Shown in pieces: positions 46,403 through 59,616 of a DNA stretch of 64,000 nucleotides. A program made the translations under genes and the position numbers. The stretch comes from Marasmius tenuissimus. Lineage: Eukaryota > Basidiomycota > Agaricomycetes > Agaricales > Marasmiaceae. A model generated the notes under the pieces. That model was not told the origin of the DNA. It did not search any database and was given only the letters and a program-made list of their open reading frames with translations. How positions within the stretch are numbered: the stretch's first letter is position 1; each line of letters begins with the position of its first letter. Location: the NCBI GenBank assembly GCA_029532415.1, contig JAQOTA010000053.1, forward strand, positions 5,332,001-5,396,000. Reading direction: 5' to 3'.

Positions 46403-48141
46403 CTACGCTTGTTTCTTGGCAAGACCTTTGGGTAGCTCTTTAACCCACGGAAGGAAAGTTCTTCCTTGCATGTAAGGCTGGAGGATCTCTGGAATCTTAA
46501 CTCCCTGTAGATAACAAAAGCAAGGTCAGTAACAAATTGTACGAAAAGCCGAGAGCTTTACGAACCTCCGGTGTTTGATAGTTCTCGACCAGACAGCAAA
46601 GAGCCCGCTGTGTGGCGCACATAGTGCCGTTCAACATATGGCAATACACCTTGCGCGTCTGATCTTTCGTCTTCAGACCACATCTAACTTCCAATCTTCT
46701 AGCCTCTGCGGAAACATCAGACTTTACGCTCAACCCGACAGATTCCAAAAATACTCACGATAATCCGTGCAATTCGAACACGACACCAGCTCCTTATACG
46801 CCCGCTGGAAAGGGAACCACGCCTCCAGATCGTACTTCATCGCAGCAGCCAAGTTCAGAGCTCCCGAAACGATCGCGACGACCTGATACCTCAATCCCAG
46901 GCTCTTGTAAAACTCCTCGCTGTTCACTATCATGTTCTCCAGCGACTCCCAGCTCTTCTCAGGGTCATCAACGATGAACTGCTCAACCTTCTCGAATTGG
47001 TGAACACGGAAAATCCCCCACATGTCACGACCAGCCGAACCGGCTTCTTTTCGGAAACATGTCGAGTAGCCAGCATAGCGGATGGGAAGCTGGCTCTTCT
47101 CTAACCAGTCGTCAGCGTGGAAGACCGAGATTGGTTGTTCAGAGGTGGCGATAAGGTATTTTTCGTCTTCTGAGGCAATGACCTGGCAAAGTTCGCGACG
47201 TCAACTCATGGAGCTGAGACTGAGAAAAACCAACGTACTTTGTATAGTTCGTCATCAAACTGGTCCAGCTGGGCAGTTTTACCCATCCAATCTTTGTTCA
47301 TCATGAATGGAGGTTGGATCTTCTTGTAGCCTCTTTTGCGTAAGAAGTCGAGAGCGTAGCTGATAAGAGCTTGATTGAGGTCGACGCCATCGTTGGTGAG
47401 GTAGTATCCTCTGTGTCCGGCAACCTTAGCACCTAGAAAGGGTTATCGAACGTTCAGAAAAAGTAGGATTTCAAATCACCTCGCTCAAGGTCCATCGCGT
47501 CTAATCTCAGTAGAACTTCGTGGTGAGGCATGATGTCCGAGCGTGCGGGAGGCTCAGCAGGCTCATCTGCAGGATGCCATACACGAAGAATAGTGTTCTC
47601 GTCCTATTATCGCGAATGAGCCCCGAGTAACACAATAGTGAAGAGATAGACATACCTCAGTCAAGCTGATCGGCACGTTCTTGCCTACGATGTTTCCAAC
47701 AGTGCTGGCCTTCTTCCTCATTTCAGCCTCAAAATCTTTGGCCTCTTGCCGTTTTGCTGCGACCTGTGCGTCAAGGTCTTTCTTCTTTGCAACCAGGTCA
47801 TCTGCGTTCTCTTTTGCCTGTCACAGAGTTCATTTCGACACCAGAGAAACTCAAACCAAATAGAACTTACCTTTTTCTTTGCCGAAATCTCCTTCTGCAC
47901 CGCGTTTACTTGCTTGCTCATGCTGTTCGCGTCGAAATCCACTGCAGGTTACGAGTAATCGTTATGAATATTGCCCTTGACTCTGTATGACCGAGATGAA
48001 CGTACTTTTCACCCAGTCGGCGTACATCTGGATGATTTCGTCAACGAGTTCCACCGAGTGACCTCTCTTCCTCTGCGACTCCCTGATTTCCTCCGCGTTC
48101 CCTCCCTTGTTGTCGATGAAATGTAGGATATCCAAAGTCAT
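46403..48141 (-). CDS. cytosolic seryl-tRNA synthetase
   Basis: Eight exons: 48141-48006, 47941-47871, 47817-47656, 47603-47480, 47432-47239, 47182-46759, 46705-46566 and 46504-46403. Introns are 47-64 nt and all GT-AG. The total of 1353 nt gives 450 aa, close to yeast Ses1 (462). The N-terminal coiled coil that grips the long tRNA-Ser arm is seen as [15 protein letters not shown] and [16 protein letters not shown]. Class II motif 2 is [20 protein letters not shown] and motif 3 is [17 protein letters not shown]. It charges tRNA-Ser (and tRNA-Sec where present) with serine. It starts [14 protein letters not shown]. It is divergent from the gene at 48514, sharing a 372 bp promoter region. Confidence 0.97.
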
Positions 48142-48513
48142 CTTCTTAGTTTTGATTTCTTGTCAAGGGTGATGGAGCTCTATGGGTATCGGATCGATGG
48201 GCTGACTCGATTATAGTCGATTAAATAGTTGCAGAGCAAGAGTGAGTTGAGTTCAGAGTTCGAGTCAAGGGCTGTCAACGAATTTTCACGATGTCCTCGA
48301 TCGATTACAATGAAGATTAGATTAGATCCTAATCCTCCGGTCTACAATAGAGATAAGATCACAACACGTGCTACGTACTACACAACAAGGGCAAACAACC
48401 CCACGTCGCGTTGATCCGAGTCCCCATTGGTTGGTCAATCACCCCCATCTTTTACTCTCGCTTTTTCGCCTCTTTTTTTTCTCGTAACCGACCTCGACGC
48501 GTCTTTATTCACG
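48142..48513. promoter_or_regulatory. divergent promoter region
   Basis: 372 bp between the start codons of seryl-tRNA synthetase (-) and the acidic protein (+). A pyrimidine-rich tract (48455-48480, CTTTTTCGCCTCTTTTTTTT) lies just before the plus-strand start, which is common upstream of fungal transcription starts. No certain TATA box. Confidence 0.5.
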
Positions 48514-49318
48514 ATGTTCGGACTAATCAGGCGTATCTCGAGCTCTGTGATACCTCGCCCAGATAGACCTTGGGAAGAAGATGGTAAGTTGGGGTCGTTT
48601 TCATTCAATTTTTTTCGTTTCGGAAGGGTTAGCTCTAATGATTTTCTTTTGCAATTTGTTTTTAATATTCTCTTCGTTGTCCGGGGGACTTACGTCTATG
48701 TGTTCCTGCTTTCTTGGACTTACAGCAACTTCGAATGCCCCCAAGATCGGTCGTAAACGGAGAAGAAGCTCCTCGGATAAAGCGGATGCGTTGGAAGCGG
48801 CCGAGTCGATGAGCAAGAGGGCTAGGGGCGAGACATCTCTCAACCAGGACGAGCCGTCGACCTCGACACTCCCTGCCGTTGACAACGAGGGAGTCAAGGA
48901 GGTTACGAAGGGCGTGAAGGAGTTTGAGCTGGAGGATGGCGAAAAGAAGACGCAGGAGGATAGCGAGAAGGTTGTTGCTTCTGGTTCTGCTCCTGACGTG
49001 CTACCGGAGAGCGTACCTCTGCCGGAAGAAGAAGCAGGCGAGCTAGATTCATCATCTATCGCTTCAACGCCTCCCCCGGACGGAGAAACTCAAGGAGAGA
49101 AGGATAACGATGCTGTAGAGGAGGATGAAGGCTCCACCGGTACCGAAGGGGAGACGGTGACGAAGGAGGCACCGAGCTCTGACAATGAGACTAGGGTGGA
49201 AGACGCTACAGAGAAGGTGCTGGAAAAGGCCAGCGAGGCGAAGCAGGTCGAACTGGCAGAGGTCTCGACTGGTGCCGACACTCCAACAGCACAAGAGACC
49301 CCCAACCTCAAGGACTGA
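48514..49318 (+). CDS. acidic low-complexity protein with basic nuclear signal
   Basis: Exon 1 is 48514-48583, the intron 48584-48725 (142 nt, long for this window) and exon 2 48726-49318, giving 220 aa ending in TGA. After a short N-terminus (MFGLIRRISSSVIPRP) comes a basic cluster GRKRRRSS and SKRARGE, a likely bipartite nuclear localisation signal. The rest is Glu/Ser/Thr/Asp-rich and probably disordered. No enzyme domain and no family recognised. The frame is clean and the codon bias matches the neighbouring housekeeping genes, so it is likely a real gene. Confidence 0.7.
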
Positions 49319-51689
49319 TCAACGTCCATCATGAAGCGTGGATTCCCTCTACCTCCCTTTCTTCACGATCCGATATCTATTCAGCTCATTATTTTGTCTT
49401 ATCCTCGCAAACAATGCTGTGTACACCCTCAACGGATACCCCCCTACCATCCCATCATCATGATCTTATCTCCATAGCTTTTAGGTGTTCTGGTATCTGT
49501 TCTACTTATTTCATTCGCTATCCTATTCTCTATTTTCGGTGTACCATTCACGTTTTCGAACCCTAAGTCATGACATTCTGGTTGTTTGCCTGCCATTCTT
49601 GCTTCTGATTCCGAACGGTTGCCCCAGTTGTGGAAGGTTTAGTCTCGTCGCTCTTCATTCTTCCTGTTCGCCGTCTTGCTATACTTACGCTCATCGTCTC
49701 TGCTTTGTCATCTTCTCCGTCGACCCCGCATTATTGGCATATTGCTGTCATTGTCGCTCGTGATTTCTAGATCATACGTAGTACGCACGCACGCATCTCA
49801 ATCTCGCATCGTTGTAACGATATCAAATCTGTATCTGTAAAAGTTTCGGACTACTCCGGGGCAGGGCGAGTCAGATGAACCCTTGAGAGGCCTGTGCTCT
49901 TTACCGATTGAAGTCTCGCGCCACAAATCCCTGACTCTACACGAATTACTGTGGTACTGAGCACTCTGGCCAAGTCTTACTACCATCAGGTATTCTGAAT
50001 CCCTCACCCCTTCAGGATGCCTCCAGTCCTACGAACAAGAGAAAGACTTGCCATTGATAGACAAGAACATGCAAGACGGCGCCCTAAGAGACGGAAGAAT
50101 GTTCCAAGCAACAAAATCAAGTAAAAGGCAACGACTTAAGAACTACATGCTTATCGACATGGCTATGTGCCCGTGTAAGGCTAGCTCTCCTCCTCATGCC
50201 CGCCAACAGGAACAGCCATAGTATTAGAGCAAATCCCTCTATCGCCCGCACTGTACGAGTTCTCTATGCAGAGACGAGCTCTCAGCTGAAGTACGCACCC
50301 GGCTTCCTTGCAATACTCGGATTTCCTCGCGGGTTCTGATCCAAGCGTCAATATTTTGGCTTTGCGGGCTCGGCTTCATTAATGATTCCTCGCCATTCGA
50401 GCACCTCACAACCGCTTGGGTCTTGCGGGGCGGGTGAATTGGGCGGAGAGAGAGACGGAAGTGAGGTTAAACCGACCTGGTGTCGGATACCTGTCTCCGA
50501 GTCTTCGTTCTGGGGACCATTGAGCTAGAGCTGAGGCCTGGTGATACAATGAGATACTGAAGGGGTCCAGAGACCGACCTGCTAGTAGGGTCTCGAGAGA
50601 TCCACTACAACTTGAGGACGATCGACAGACGCATGGTTTGGATGTAACAGCGTCGATCGAACTTTTGCCGCCCCGAGGACTCTCCCGCAATGTCCGTGTC
50701 CCGATAGGACGTCAAGGACTCGACAGACCTGGAATATGCAGTAGAATTTGCATCGAAGCTCCTGTAGTGGGTTAGGTCCATGTCATGTTACGACTAGCTT
50801 TCGTGATGGGCTGTTGATAGGCCGTGAAGGCCGTTGGTGTACGGGAGATCCGTTTTTGAGCGTGGGTTGCTTTGCTGGCATTGGTGATCGGTGACAAGTA
50901 TAGATAGAATCTCCAAGTCGTGACTCACGCGTGAGGGTATCGACCGGAGGTCGTGGATGTTGTCATTGATGCCCTGGAGGTTTCAACACGATCGTGGGCA
51001 CTGACGATAGATTACCTCGTATAACTGAGAACTCTGGGTGGGTCGGTATTCGCACCCAACGTGGGGAAAACCTGGTCCGAAGCCAATCAACGATCGCCGA
51101 GTATAAAAAACACGCACCGACAAACTCCCGTAAAGGTATTTTTGAGGCGTACGAGCGAACGATCGTGTTCCCGAGAGAGTTGTCCCTCTGACAGTGGCTT
51201 TTGACCTTCATCCCAGTAGGACAATCAATCCTTTGCGGGTTCGGGAGCATTTGGTGGCCACACAGTGCTTTGTCTGCAGATACAAAAGCCCAAGAGGAAG
51301 TGGCGCTCTAGCGCTCCAATTTTAGACGAGGATTTGCCATCCTATGGAGAAACCTTCGAAAGAGAAAAACTTGATAGAGGACATATGGCAGTTGATTCAA
51401 TTGTGGATAGAGACTTCCCACAGAATAAGGAAACGAGCTCCGGGGCAATTGAAACGTGACATAGGCTACTTCTGGCCCTTTCCGCTCTGTTCTACGGTTG
51501 TTGGAATTGATACAGGCACCCGGAGAGGCGCAGAGTGTGTAATTTTTTAATGGCTGGGGTGGCAACCAAACCAATGTCGAAGTGGAAAAAGAGAGGCTGT
51601 TTTGCTGACTAAGCTATTCACCGCATTTTTCGACCTCCCATCCTCCCCTTCCCCGCAGGCAGTTGCAGAAGCAGCGCCAGTGCCCTTCA
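49319..51689. other. long intergenic region upstream of IRE1
   Basis: About 2.4 kb with only short ORFs on both strands; none has conserved-looking content. The proximal 100 bp before the IRE1 start is pyrimidine-rich (CCTCCCATCCTCCCCTTCCC at about 51637). No repeat ends, tRNA or rRNA recognised. Confidence 0.45.
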
Positions 51690-54600
51690 ATGGCACGAAT
51701 GCTGCTCCTTTACCTTATTTCCTTCTCTTTTCTCATTTTGACCTATGCCAGTCTTGCCTCGCGAGATTTGGCAAGGTTTTCTTCCTCTGGAAGCCCTGCG
51801 TATAATCGGCTACTGCAGGCAGGAGACCAAACACATTCTTCGACGTCCTCGTCCTCATCAACAGCAACAGATGGAGACCCATTAGGAGACTCAGAACTGG
51901 TGGACATCGTCCTCGTTGCATCCGTGGACGGGAAATTCCATGCACTGAACCGTACTTCCGGACACCTCTTATGGTCGATGGCTTCGGACGATGGATATTC
52001 GACTTCAAAGAGCAATTTCTCAGCTTTTGCTCCTCTCGTTCGTACACAACATGCGCAACCCCAGCCGCTCACCAACGATGAAGAGAGCAAGATGTCGGAT
52101 GTTCGCGTCACGAATCAACAGGAGTTCTACATTGTCGAGCCTCAGTCTGGCGATATATATGTGGCTTCGACAGCTTCGCCACTCAGTCCTCTCCAACGGT
52201 TTCCTCATTCGATGCCAGAATTGGTTGATATGGCACCGTTTTCATTCAAGGACGACCAATATCATCGCTTATTCGTTGGGAAGAAGGAGAGCAAGTTGAT
52301 ATCCGTTGAGCTGGAAACTGGGAGAATTCGGGAGGTCATTGGTGATGAATGCCCTTGGGATGCATTTGCAGAGTTTGGAGGCAACGAGAGCATAGTGAAG
52401 GAGACGAAACCCCCGGTGATTGATTTGGATGAGCTGGAGGAGGGTGCTGCAGAGGTCGAGTACGTCGATTACGATGAGGACGACGACGGATCTTCAAAGG
52501 AGGGGAAAGGGAAACCAACTGAAGTCTACATTGGGAGAACAGGTACGGTCTACAATTGCATTTGAGGATGATCCTCATCGTATTACCAGACTACCACATT
52601 TCCATCTACACTAAACCCACGGCAACCTCTCAATCAACCGCTGTACCGCCCGTGCAGAGCCTCAGTTTCTCCGTCTATGGTCCAAATAATCAGGACGGCC
52701 TTCTTCAAAATACGTACACGAGGACCAAGGACGATAGATATGTTGCGAGCCTGCCAAGCGGGGAGGTCATTGCATTCAAGTCAAGGCTATCACCGAGCGC
52801 TCAAGCCGCTGGACAAGATAAGTTCAGCCAGGCAGCTGGAGGAGATAAACCGCTGTTATGGATACAACAGTTCACGAATCCCATGTGGGTATCCTCTCCT
52901 CGAGCATCTTCCAGCATTATTGTAACTCATACCGCTCTCCACACCCAGCGTCGCTACATTTGATGTCTTTCACCGTCACACTCCCAAAGTCACTCCCCAC
53001 AGCACCATTGATGCCGACCACACTTACGTTCTGCTCCAACCGCAGCCTTCATTACGAGACTTTCACCCGTCATTGGATCTGTCGACCTACGAGACTAAAT
53101 CAGCATCTTCCTCCTCTACGACCGGCGCTCCAGAATCTGATTCTGGGCGCCCAGACTCTCCTCTGGACAAACTTCTTCCGAATGCAGGTTCGGCTTATAT
53201 CGGCATTGTCGAGGAAACAGGCAGTCTGTTCGCGATGAGCCCAGACAAATATCCTTTCGTCGCATTTGGTGGCCACAACCTCGGACCTGGTGGCAATAGG
53301 AGGCTGGTCGAGGGCGGGCGACAGGCAATCTCACCGAATAACAATCAGGAACAGGAGGATGAAAGCTTCCTTTCTTTGGATGAAGTCACGCGTCGGAGGA
53401 GGGAGAGGGAGGCCAGGCTACGGGAAGAAGAGGGCACAGGTACCGTATCCGAGGAAACATTCTTTACCACCTTCAGCTCTGCGACAGCCCGGTCCTCGTC
53501 GTTAGCAAGACCCGACAAATGCAACATTGCCGAAGGAGGGATCTTCGATGCTAGATGCCTGGTCGGTGTCCGGAAGCTGGCTGGTAATGGTGACGATAAG
53601 GGCGTGGGTGCCCCTGTTGCCGTGGAGAGGAGTGCCAATAGAGGGGACACCTACGATAATGGCCAATTCGGGAAGTATTATGAAGATACCAAGCTGTTGG
53701 ACCCTCCGAGATATAACGACGACGACGATGACGAGCCTATTCGGCCCAACAACCCGTACCCGACACACATACCATCATCTCCCGCACACGGTAATCGTAA
53801 CCCGAGCTCAAATTCGTCAGACAATGCGAAAGAGGAACGCCGACCAACCGGTCTTCTGGCCTCACTCTACGCGCTCCTGCTGTCAGGATCCGGAGCTGCG
53901 GTATCGACCGTGACGCTAGCACTCCTTCTGTCAAGTCTCATCTTTACGCGGTCGCGTACCGGCGTTCAGAACGGCCTGAGACAGTTCATCCCCTCCAAAG
54001 CCAACGTACCCTCTACACATCTACCAACTCTTCAGGAAGCCAACGAAGGTCATGTTGTTGATCCCAATGCTCTCGGCAACGGTATCACGAACGGTGCTAT
54101 TCCAACCGAACCGGCCAAAATCGAAACACCCTCTCTACCTGTACAATCACTACCGCCCGTCCTCGAAGAGCCCACCTCCGAGGTGGACGATTCCGTGTCA
54201 CCTAGATCAAGAACGATATCGACTTCTAAACCCTTACCGCCCACACCGAATCTCAAACCACAAACCCCGCCCACTCCGAAAACACCAGCGATCAAGCGGC
54301 CTGCTTCACCTAAAACTCCGAGGACTCCTACTCTTCAACAGGGTCAACGAACGCGGAAACAATCGAACAACGCCACTGCTACCCCGGTCTTACATAGCCG
54401 GGGTAGCACTGTTACTGGAGTGGACGAAAGTGATGCGGATTCGTCTTATCTCGAGGTCGACATCGAGGGCGACGAGGTTGATGGTGACGAAGAAGAGGAG
54501 CAAGAAGCTGAGGGTGAAGGGGAGGCTGGTGAGATTACGCCGAGGAAGTCCAAAGTGCGGCGAGGGAAGCGGGGTAGGAAAAAGCGTAAGGGTGCTGCTG

Positions 54601-56485
54601 TCGTCGGTGAAGGCAATATGAATGGGAAGGAAAAAGAGAATGTGCCTATTCCTGCTCCCCTTACGCCTGCGCCTGCACCTGTACCAGCCCCGTCGATGTT
54701 GGTTGTACCCTCAACACCAGCGGTCACTCAACCTTCGTTGATCGTCTCTGAGCAGATTCTCGGTAAGTTGTACTCTTCACCTACATACCGGAGCTCACCT
54801 TTCGTACATAGGATTTGGATCGCACGGGACAGTAGTGTTCCGAGGAGACCTTCAAGGTCGTCAGGTGGCCGTCAAGCGGCTGTTGAAGTCGTTTGTAACA
54901 CTGGCTTCCAGAGAAGTTAGCATCCTTCAGGAGGTTTGTGTTTCGTATGCGTGATTCTTTAGTTACATTAACTCACGCGTGAACTCTTTTAGTCCGACGA
55001 CCACCCCAATGTCATCCGATACTACTACCAAGAGGCCCACGCGGACTTCCTTTATATCGCATTAGAACTCTGTCCGGCTACTCTCGCCGATATCATCGAG
55101 TATGCCGCAGGTGGCGGGTTCGATGGCCTGGGCGAGTCGAAGGTGAAGGAAGGGATGAAACCTGAGGAGTGGAATGATTTGATACGGTGCTTCGATCCTA
55201 AGAAAGCCCTGAAGCAGATCGCCAGCGGCCTCCGACATCTACATGCCCTCAAGTTGGTTCATAGGGACATCAAACCCCAGAATATACTAGTCAGTGCCGG
55301 GCCTAGTAGAGGAAGTGCGACAAGGGGTGAGAAATGAATTTTCTTTCCGAAATTTGAGTTTATCTTGACCTTTTCTTATTCCTTTCGATATAGCACGCGG
55401 TTCGATGGGTGGTTACAGGATGCTTATTTCCGATTTCGGATTGTGCAAGAAGCTCGACCTGGACCAGACAAGTTTCTTACCGACAGCTTCAGGTGCTATG
55501 GGCGCCGGAACTGTAGGATGGCGTGCACCCGAGATTCTTCGTGGAGAAGTCAAACTGGAGGTGGATGAGAACTCTGCGGGTGGGGATGACCACTCTTCCC
55601 GTGGGAGCTCGATAGGTACGGCTACGGTTGGCTCGACCGGCACCAATGGTACAACGACCTCGAACGGCTCGAAACCGACGAGGTTAACGAAGAGTGTGGA
55701 TATCTTTGCACTTGGGTGTTTGTTCTACTACACCTTGAGTAACGGGCTTCATCCTTTCGGTGACCGGTTCGAGAGAGAGGTCAACATCTTGAAAGGAGCT
55801 GTGAACCTCGATGGGCTGGATAAGGTTGATGGTGGAAGTGGTGGAAGGTGGAGCGAAGAGGGCGTCGAGGCGAGGGATCTGATTCAACGGATGTTGAGTG
55901 ATGAAGCCAGGGATAGGTCAGTTGCGCTTACCGAAAGCAACATGTCTGTTCGATCTGACCTTGATCTTTAGACCCGATACGACAACTTGCCTTCTCCACC
56001 CTTTCTTCTGGGATTCTGGTCGACGTCTGAACTTCTTACAAGACGCGTCCGATCGTTTTGAAGTGATGTGTCGGGATCCGAAGGACGATCACCTGCTGAA
56101 CTTGGAAGACGGTGCAGCTGGTATTGTCGGCAACGACTGGTACACGAGAATGGACAGGGTCTTCGTGGAGAACCTCGGTAAATTCAGGAAGTACGACGGC
56201 AAGTCGGTGCAGGATCTACTGAGGGCACTGAGGAACAAAGTTCGTCTTTAGACATCCTATTATGGTCTCGGTCTTCTAATACGGACGTTGATTTTTTAGA
56301 AACACCATTACCAAGATCTTCCTGAAAACGTCAAGCGACACCTGGGAGCCATGCCGGAGGGGTACCTCGGCTACTTCACCAAGAGGTATCCGAACCTCTT
56401 CATGCACGTTCATCGAGTCATCGGCGAAACCGAGCTCAAGGACGAATCGCTCTTCAGCACCTACTTTGAGCTAGCCGACCAATAG
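51690..56485 (+). CDS. IRE1: IRE1, ER stress sensor kinase/endoribonuclease
   Basis: Eight exons: 51690-52542, 52590-52884, 52949-54762, 54812-54933, 54993-55326, 55394-55916, 55972-56239 and 56300-56485. All phases fit: 4395 nt, 1464 aa. A signal peptide (MLLLYLISFSFLILTYA) leads to the ER-luminal sensor with beta-propeller-like repeats (VDGKFHALNRTSGHLLW, YIVEPQSGDIYVAS, VFVGKK-like, IGRTDYHISIY). A membrane segment lies at about residues 685-712. Then come a long Pro/Thr and basic linker and a kinase with GFGSHGTVVFRG, VAVKRLL, HRDIKPQNIL, SDFGLCKK and GTVGWRAPEIL. The C-terminal KEN RNase has FFWDSGRRLNFLQDASDRFE, KFRKYDG, LLRALRNKKHHYQDLPE and GYFTKRYPNLF. IRE1 oligomerises on unfolded proteins and cuts the intron of an HAC1/XBP1-type mRNA. 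The protein is longer than yeast Ire1 (1115 aa), mainly in the linker and a Gly/Ser/Thr-rich kinase insert (about 55570-55680). Confidence 0.97.
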
Positions 56486-57570
56486 ACCGTGTCCGCCTCT
56501 CAATACCTTTCTCGCTTTCTTATTTCGCATTGGATCCGGGTTAATTGGTTGAACATCCTCAGTTGTATTTTTGCTTGTATTATGTTCCTGCAACTCACTC
56601 ACATCGTATCGCATCTTATAAACTACCATCATTCTGCTTCGCTTTTCTTCGCTCTTTTGTCTCGCTGTCATGTTATTATCCTAGCTAACATCTCATCCCG
56701 ATTTCCTCTGCGTCCCCGTCATTGTAGTATATTATCTTTATTCAATCTCTGGAATACCGCTACGGCATTGCCACTATTCATTCGTGTATATCCGTCATGT
56801 ATACAATACGGAAGCTAATACCATTTGAAACTTCGACTTCCGTCCATGACCCAAGATTCATCGACCTCGTTTGTACTCGCCTACCCCTCCATCTCGCTTC
56901 TCGTCCCCCTTAGGCTCGCGCACTGTCCTCCTCCGACTCAGCGTCTCCTCCATATCCGCCATCCCATGATGTGGATACACACGAGCCGAGTCCTGTCTTC
57001 GCTCATCGAAAAGATTACGGCTTCGGCAGTGATGAACATCACAGTAATGCCGTTTCTCAATCTGCCACTCGCAATAATAGTGCCGTTGTCGCCTCAGTTC
57101 AGACTCGTACTCATTCACCATGACCGGGAAGGATATATCATTCTTAGCACTGGATGCCAGCCCTTACTATTAAGGGGGCAGAGGTTTTGCTAAAGAGGTC
57201 TGGCGAGATTGGTCGTTCTGTTGTCCTTCCAGGCCCTATAATCGTGCTGGGTGTCTAAGTGCCAGCCGTGAGACTCGAGAGCATCACACCTTGCTCCCGA
57301 ATCCTCACCAAACTTGTCCTGCCACGTCCACTCGCCACGCAATCACCGTGGTCACTGCAAAGATATGCTGAGTGCTATGCATTTGAGTCGAAACCTACCG
57401 TGCGGGTTAGTTACGGATTCGGAGTTTACGGAGAATACGTTCTTACAAGAACCACGTAGCACATTCTATTGTGTCCCCCGTTTTGATCAGCATTCCTGCC
57501 AAATCTCGCACTTTCCAGCTCAATCTCGCTTCAATTATACCTTATTCGGCCTATTTCCCCCTCCAAAGTC
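56486..57570. other. no supported gene (IRE1 3' flank)
   Basis: T/C-rich sequence after the IRE1 stop, probably its 3' UTR at first, then unassigned. ORFs here lack recognisable content. Confidence 0.4.
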
Positions 57571-57694
57571 ATTTTGACCTGATTATTACCCTTTTGGTTC
57601 AGGTGACTTTAGGGCCCAATTGCGAAGCATGGCGCAGCTATAATTTGGCCCACAAAGTCACCTGAACCAAAAAGGAAATGATTCGGGTCAAAAT
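57571..57694. repeat. 124 bp foldback element
   Basis: Arms 57571-57616 and 57647-57694 are inverted copies of about 46-48 bp, with TTTTGGTTCAGGTGACTTT matched perfectly and a few changes elsewhere. The loop is 30 nt. It is MITE-like; no target duplication is certain. Confidence 0.7.
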
Positions 57695-59616
57695 TTGTAT
57701 CCCCTCAAGGCGGAAAAATCTGCCGTTGTTTTCCTTCTCTTTCATACCTCGAGGCTCACCGCTTGAGACCTCCCTCTCAATTTTATTCCCTCATTGGTAT
57801 AGAATTACATCAACTTGTGTTTTTCCTTTTATTTTTCATTCTCACTTGATGAGTGGCAAGCCTTACCTGGTGCCCAATGATCAATCCACCCGCTTTTCCA
57901 ATACCAATATCCAATTGACATGTAATATCGATGTGTAATATAGGATAAAGAGGTCTATTCAGCTCAAACTGCACTACTATAATACACAGCCAGCCATAGC
58001 AATGGCAGACATTGGGTCAGAAGGTGGTCTGTGTGCCAATCAGCATATGAGGGAGCGTGGGAAAAGCACTCCACCTAGGTGGAGAAAATGCTTAGTCAGC
58101 CAAATTCAGTTCTGTTGACCTCCATCTGCACTCAATGTCAAAGAACTCATGCATGGCTCAATGGGCCAAGGTTTATTACACAAATGCACAATATGGTGAG
58201 TGTCTACAATTAATTTCACCTTTATTGTTTTTCAAATGCATTCAATCAATTTTTGGGTACTTGACACAATGCATTCGGATGGGCCATGGCTACCACAGGA
58301 CTACCAGAAAAAAGTAATGTGATCTATTACTAGTACAAAACACGAAAACAGTGTTGTGACATATCAGGCTGCAAGGTGTGGTAGGGCCTAACGGCCTACT
58401 CTCCGATTTTCGTTTTCTGATCATTTCGGCTTGATACTGATTATTTCGGCTTAATTCTGTTTCTTTCCGCTTTTCGTCATATGCTTATGTTTTCACCCTT
58501 AGTCAAAACCAGAACAAAACTCAGTCTTTCTTCTTACCTACGATCAACCTCGCACCACACTTGTCTCTTGATTCCTTCCAATATGTTGTTCATGCGCCGC
58601 TTGCGGGAAGTTGTTCACCACGTCTGCGCCATGAGGCCTTGTCCACCTCGAAATAGCAGCTGCAACATACGGAATGGGTCTGGGACTTGTGTCGGTAAGA
58701 GTAAGATCACTACTTTTTTATTCTAAAATGGTCTCTTTCGTACCTATTCCTCTCACAAGTTTCATAATTCTTCTTTCTTGCGCCCACAGTACTTATCGGC
58801 AATTCCCTGGTCTATGGGAAGTATTTACATAAACTGTACAGTTGTCCGAATCTGGTTAGCTCGTTCTCAGTTTGTATTGTGTGTAGGCCGCTTTGTATCC
58901 CTGTCAATCTCAGCATCTCTTGCTCATTCCCCCACATTCTATAACCTCAAGAGTCTCTTCCGAAGCTTTAAGTCGTCCAAGTACTCAAGTTCAACCAAGA
59001 TATATTCAAGTTCAAGCTACGTGTCGCAACGCGGCTACCAGGTGCGTGTACATTTGATTTTACGTAGTTGATCCGTTGCCCCGCAGCCTCGAGGTGTCCC
59101 ACGATCCTCGGTGCCTGGTCCCTCTTTACTCTAGCCCCGATACTTCTGACTCTCTTTTCGCGATCCTAGTGAGGATCAAGGAGCCAGCCAAAGGCCGGCA
59201 ACGAGCAGCCCAGCAAAAGTGCCACTCCCTGTGTAAGACTGACAATTCACAATTTAACTGTTACCTGGCAATTGCATTCTGTGGCAGTATGCTATAGATA
59301 GGTTCTTGTAATTGTGAGTAGTAGAATACCAGCATCTGGGTGTATCTATTTCTTTGTAAATTGTCCTCAAGGTTGTTTTATCATATAACTTGGTCTGATA
59401 ATACTGAGTAACAGCCCGAATCTGTACTTACCTGCTGCGCCACAGCAGGTCCTACCCTATGAATACAACCTGATGTGATTGCCAATGACTCAAATGCAAC
59501 AATCACTCAAGCTGTTGAAGGTTTTGGAGGTCTTGATAAAAGCAGCAGTGTTTAATTTGGTGGCCCTCATCATCTGCTGGCAACCCTCCTGATCTCAAAG
59601 TACTCGCAAGGCTCAA
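57695..59616. other. no supported gene
   Basis: Several short ORFs, none with domain-like content. Some splice-like borders can be found but no consistent gene model. Confidence 0.4.

Noticed and set aside
49319..51689. Genes in the IRE1 upstream region
   Set aside because: ORFs are under 100 codons, lie on both strands and show no domain or splice structure.
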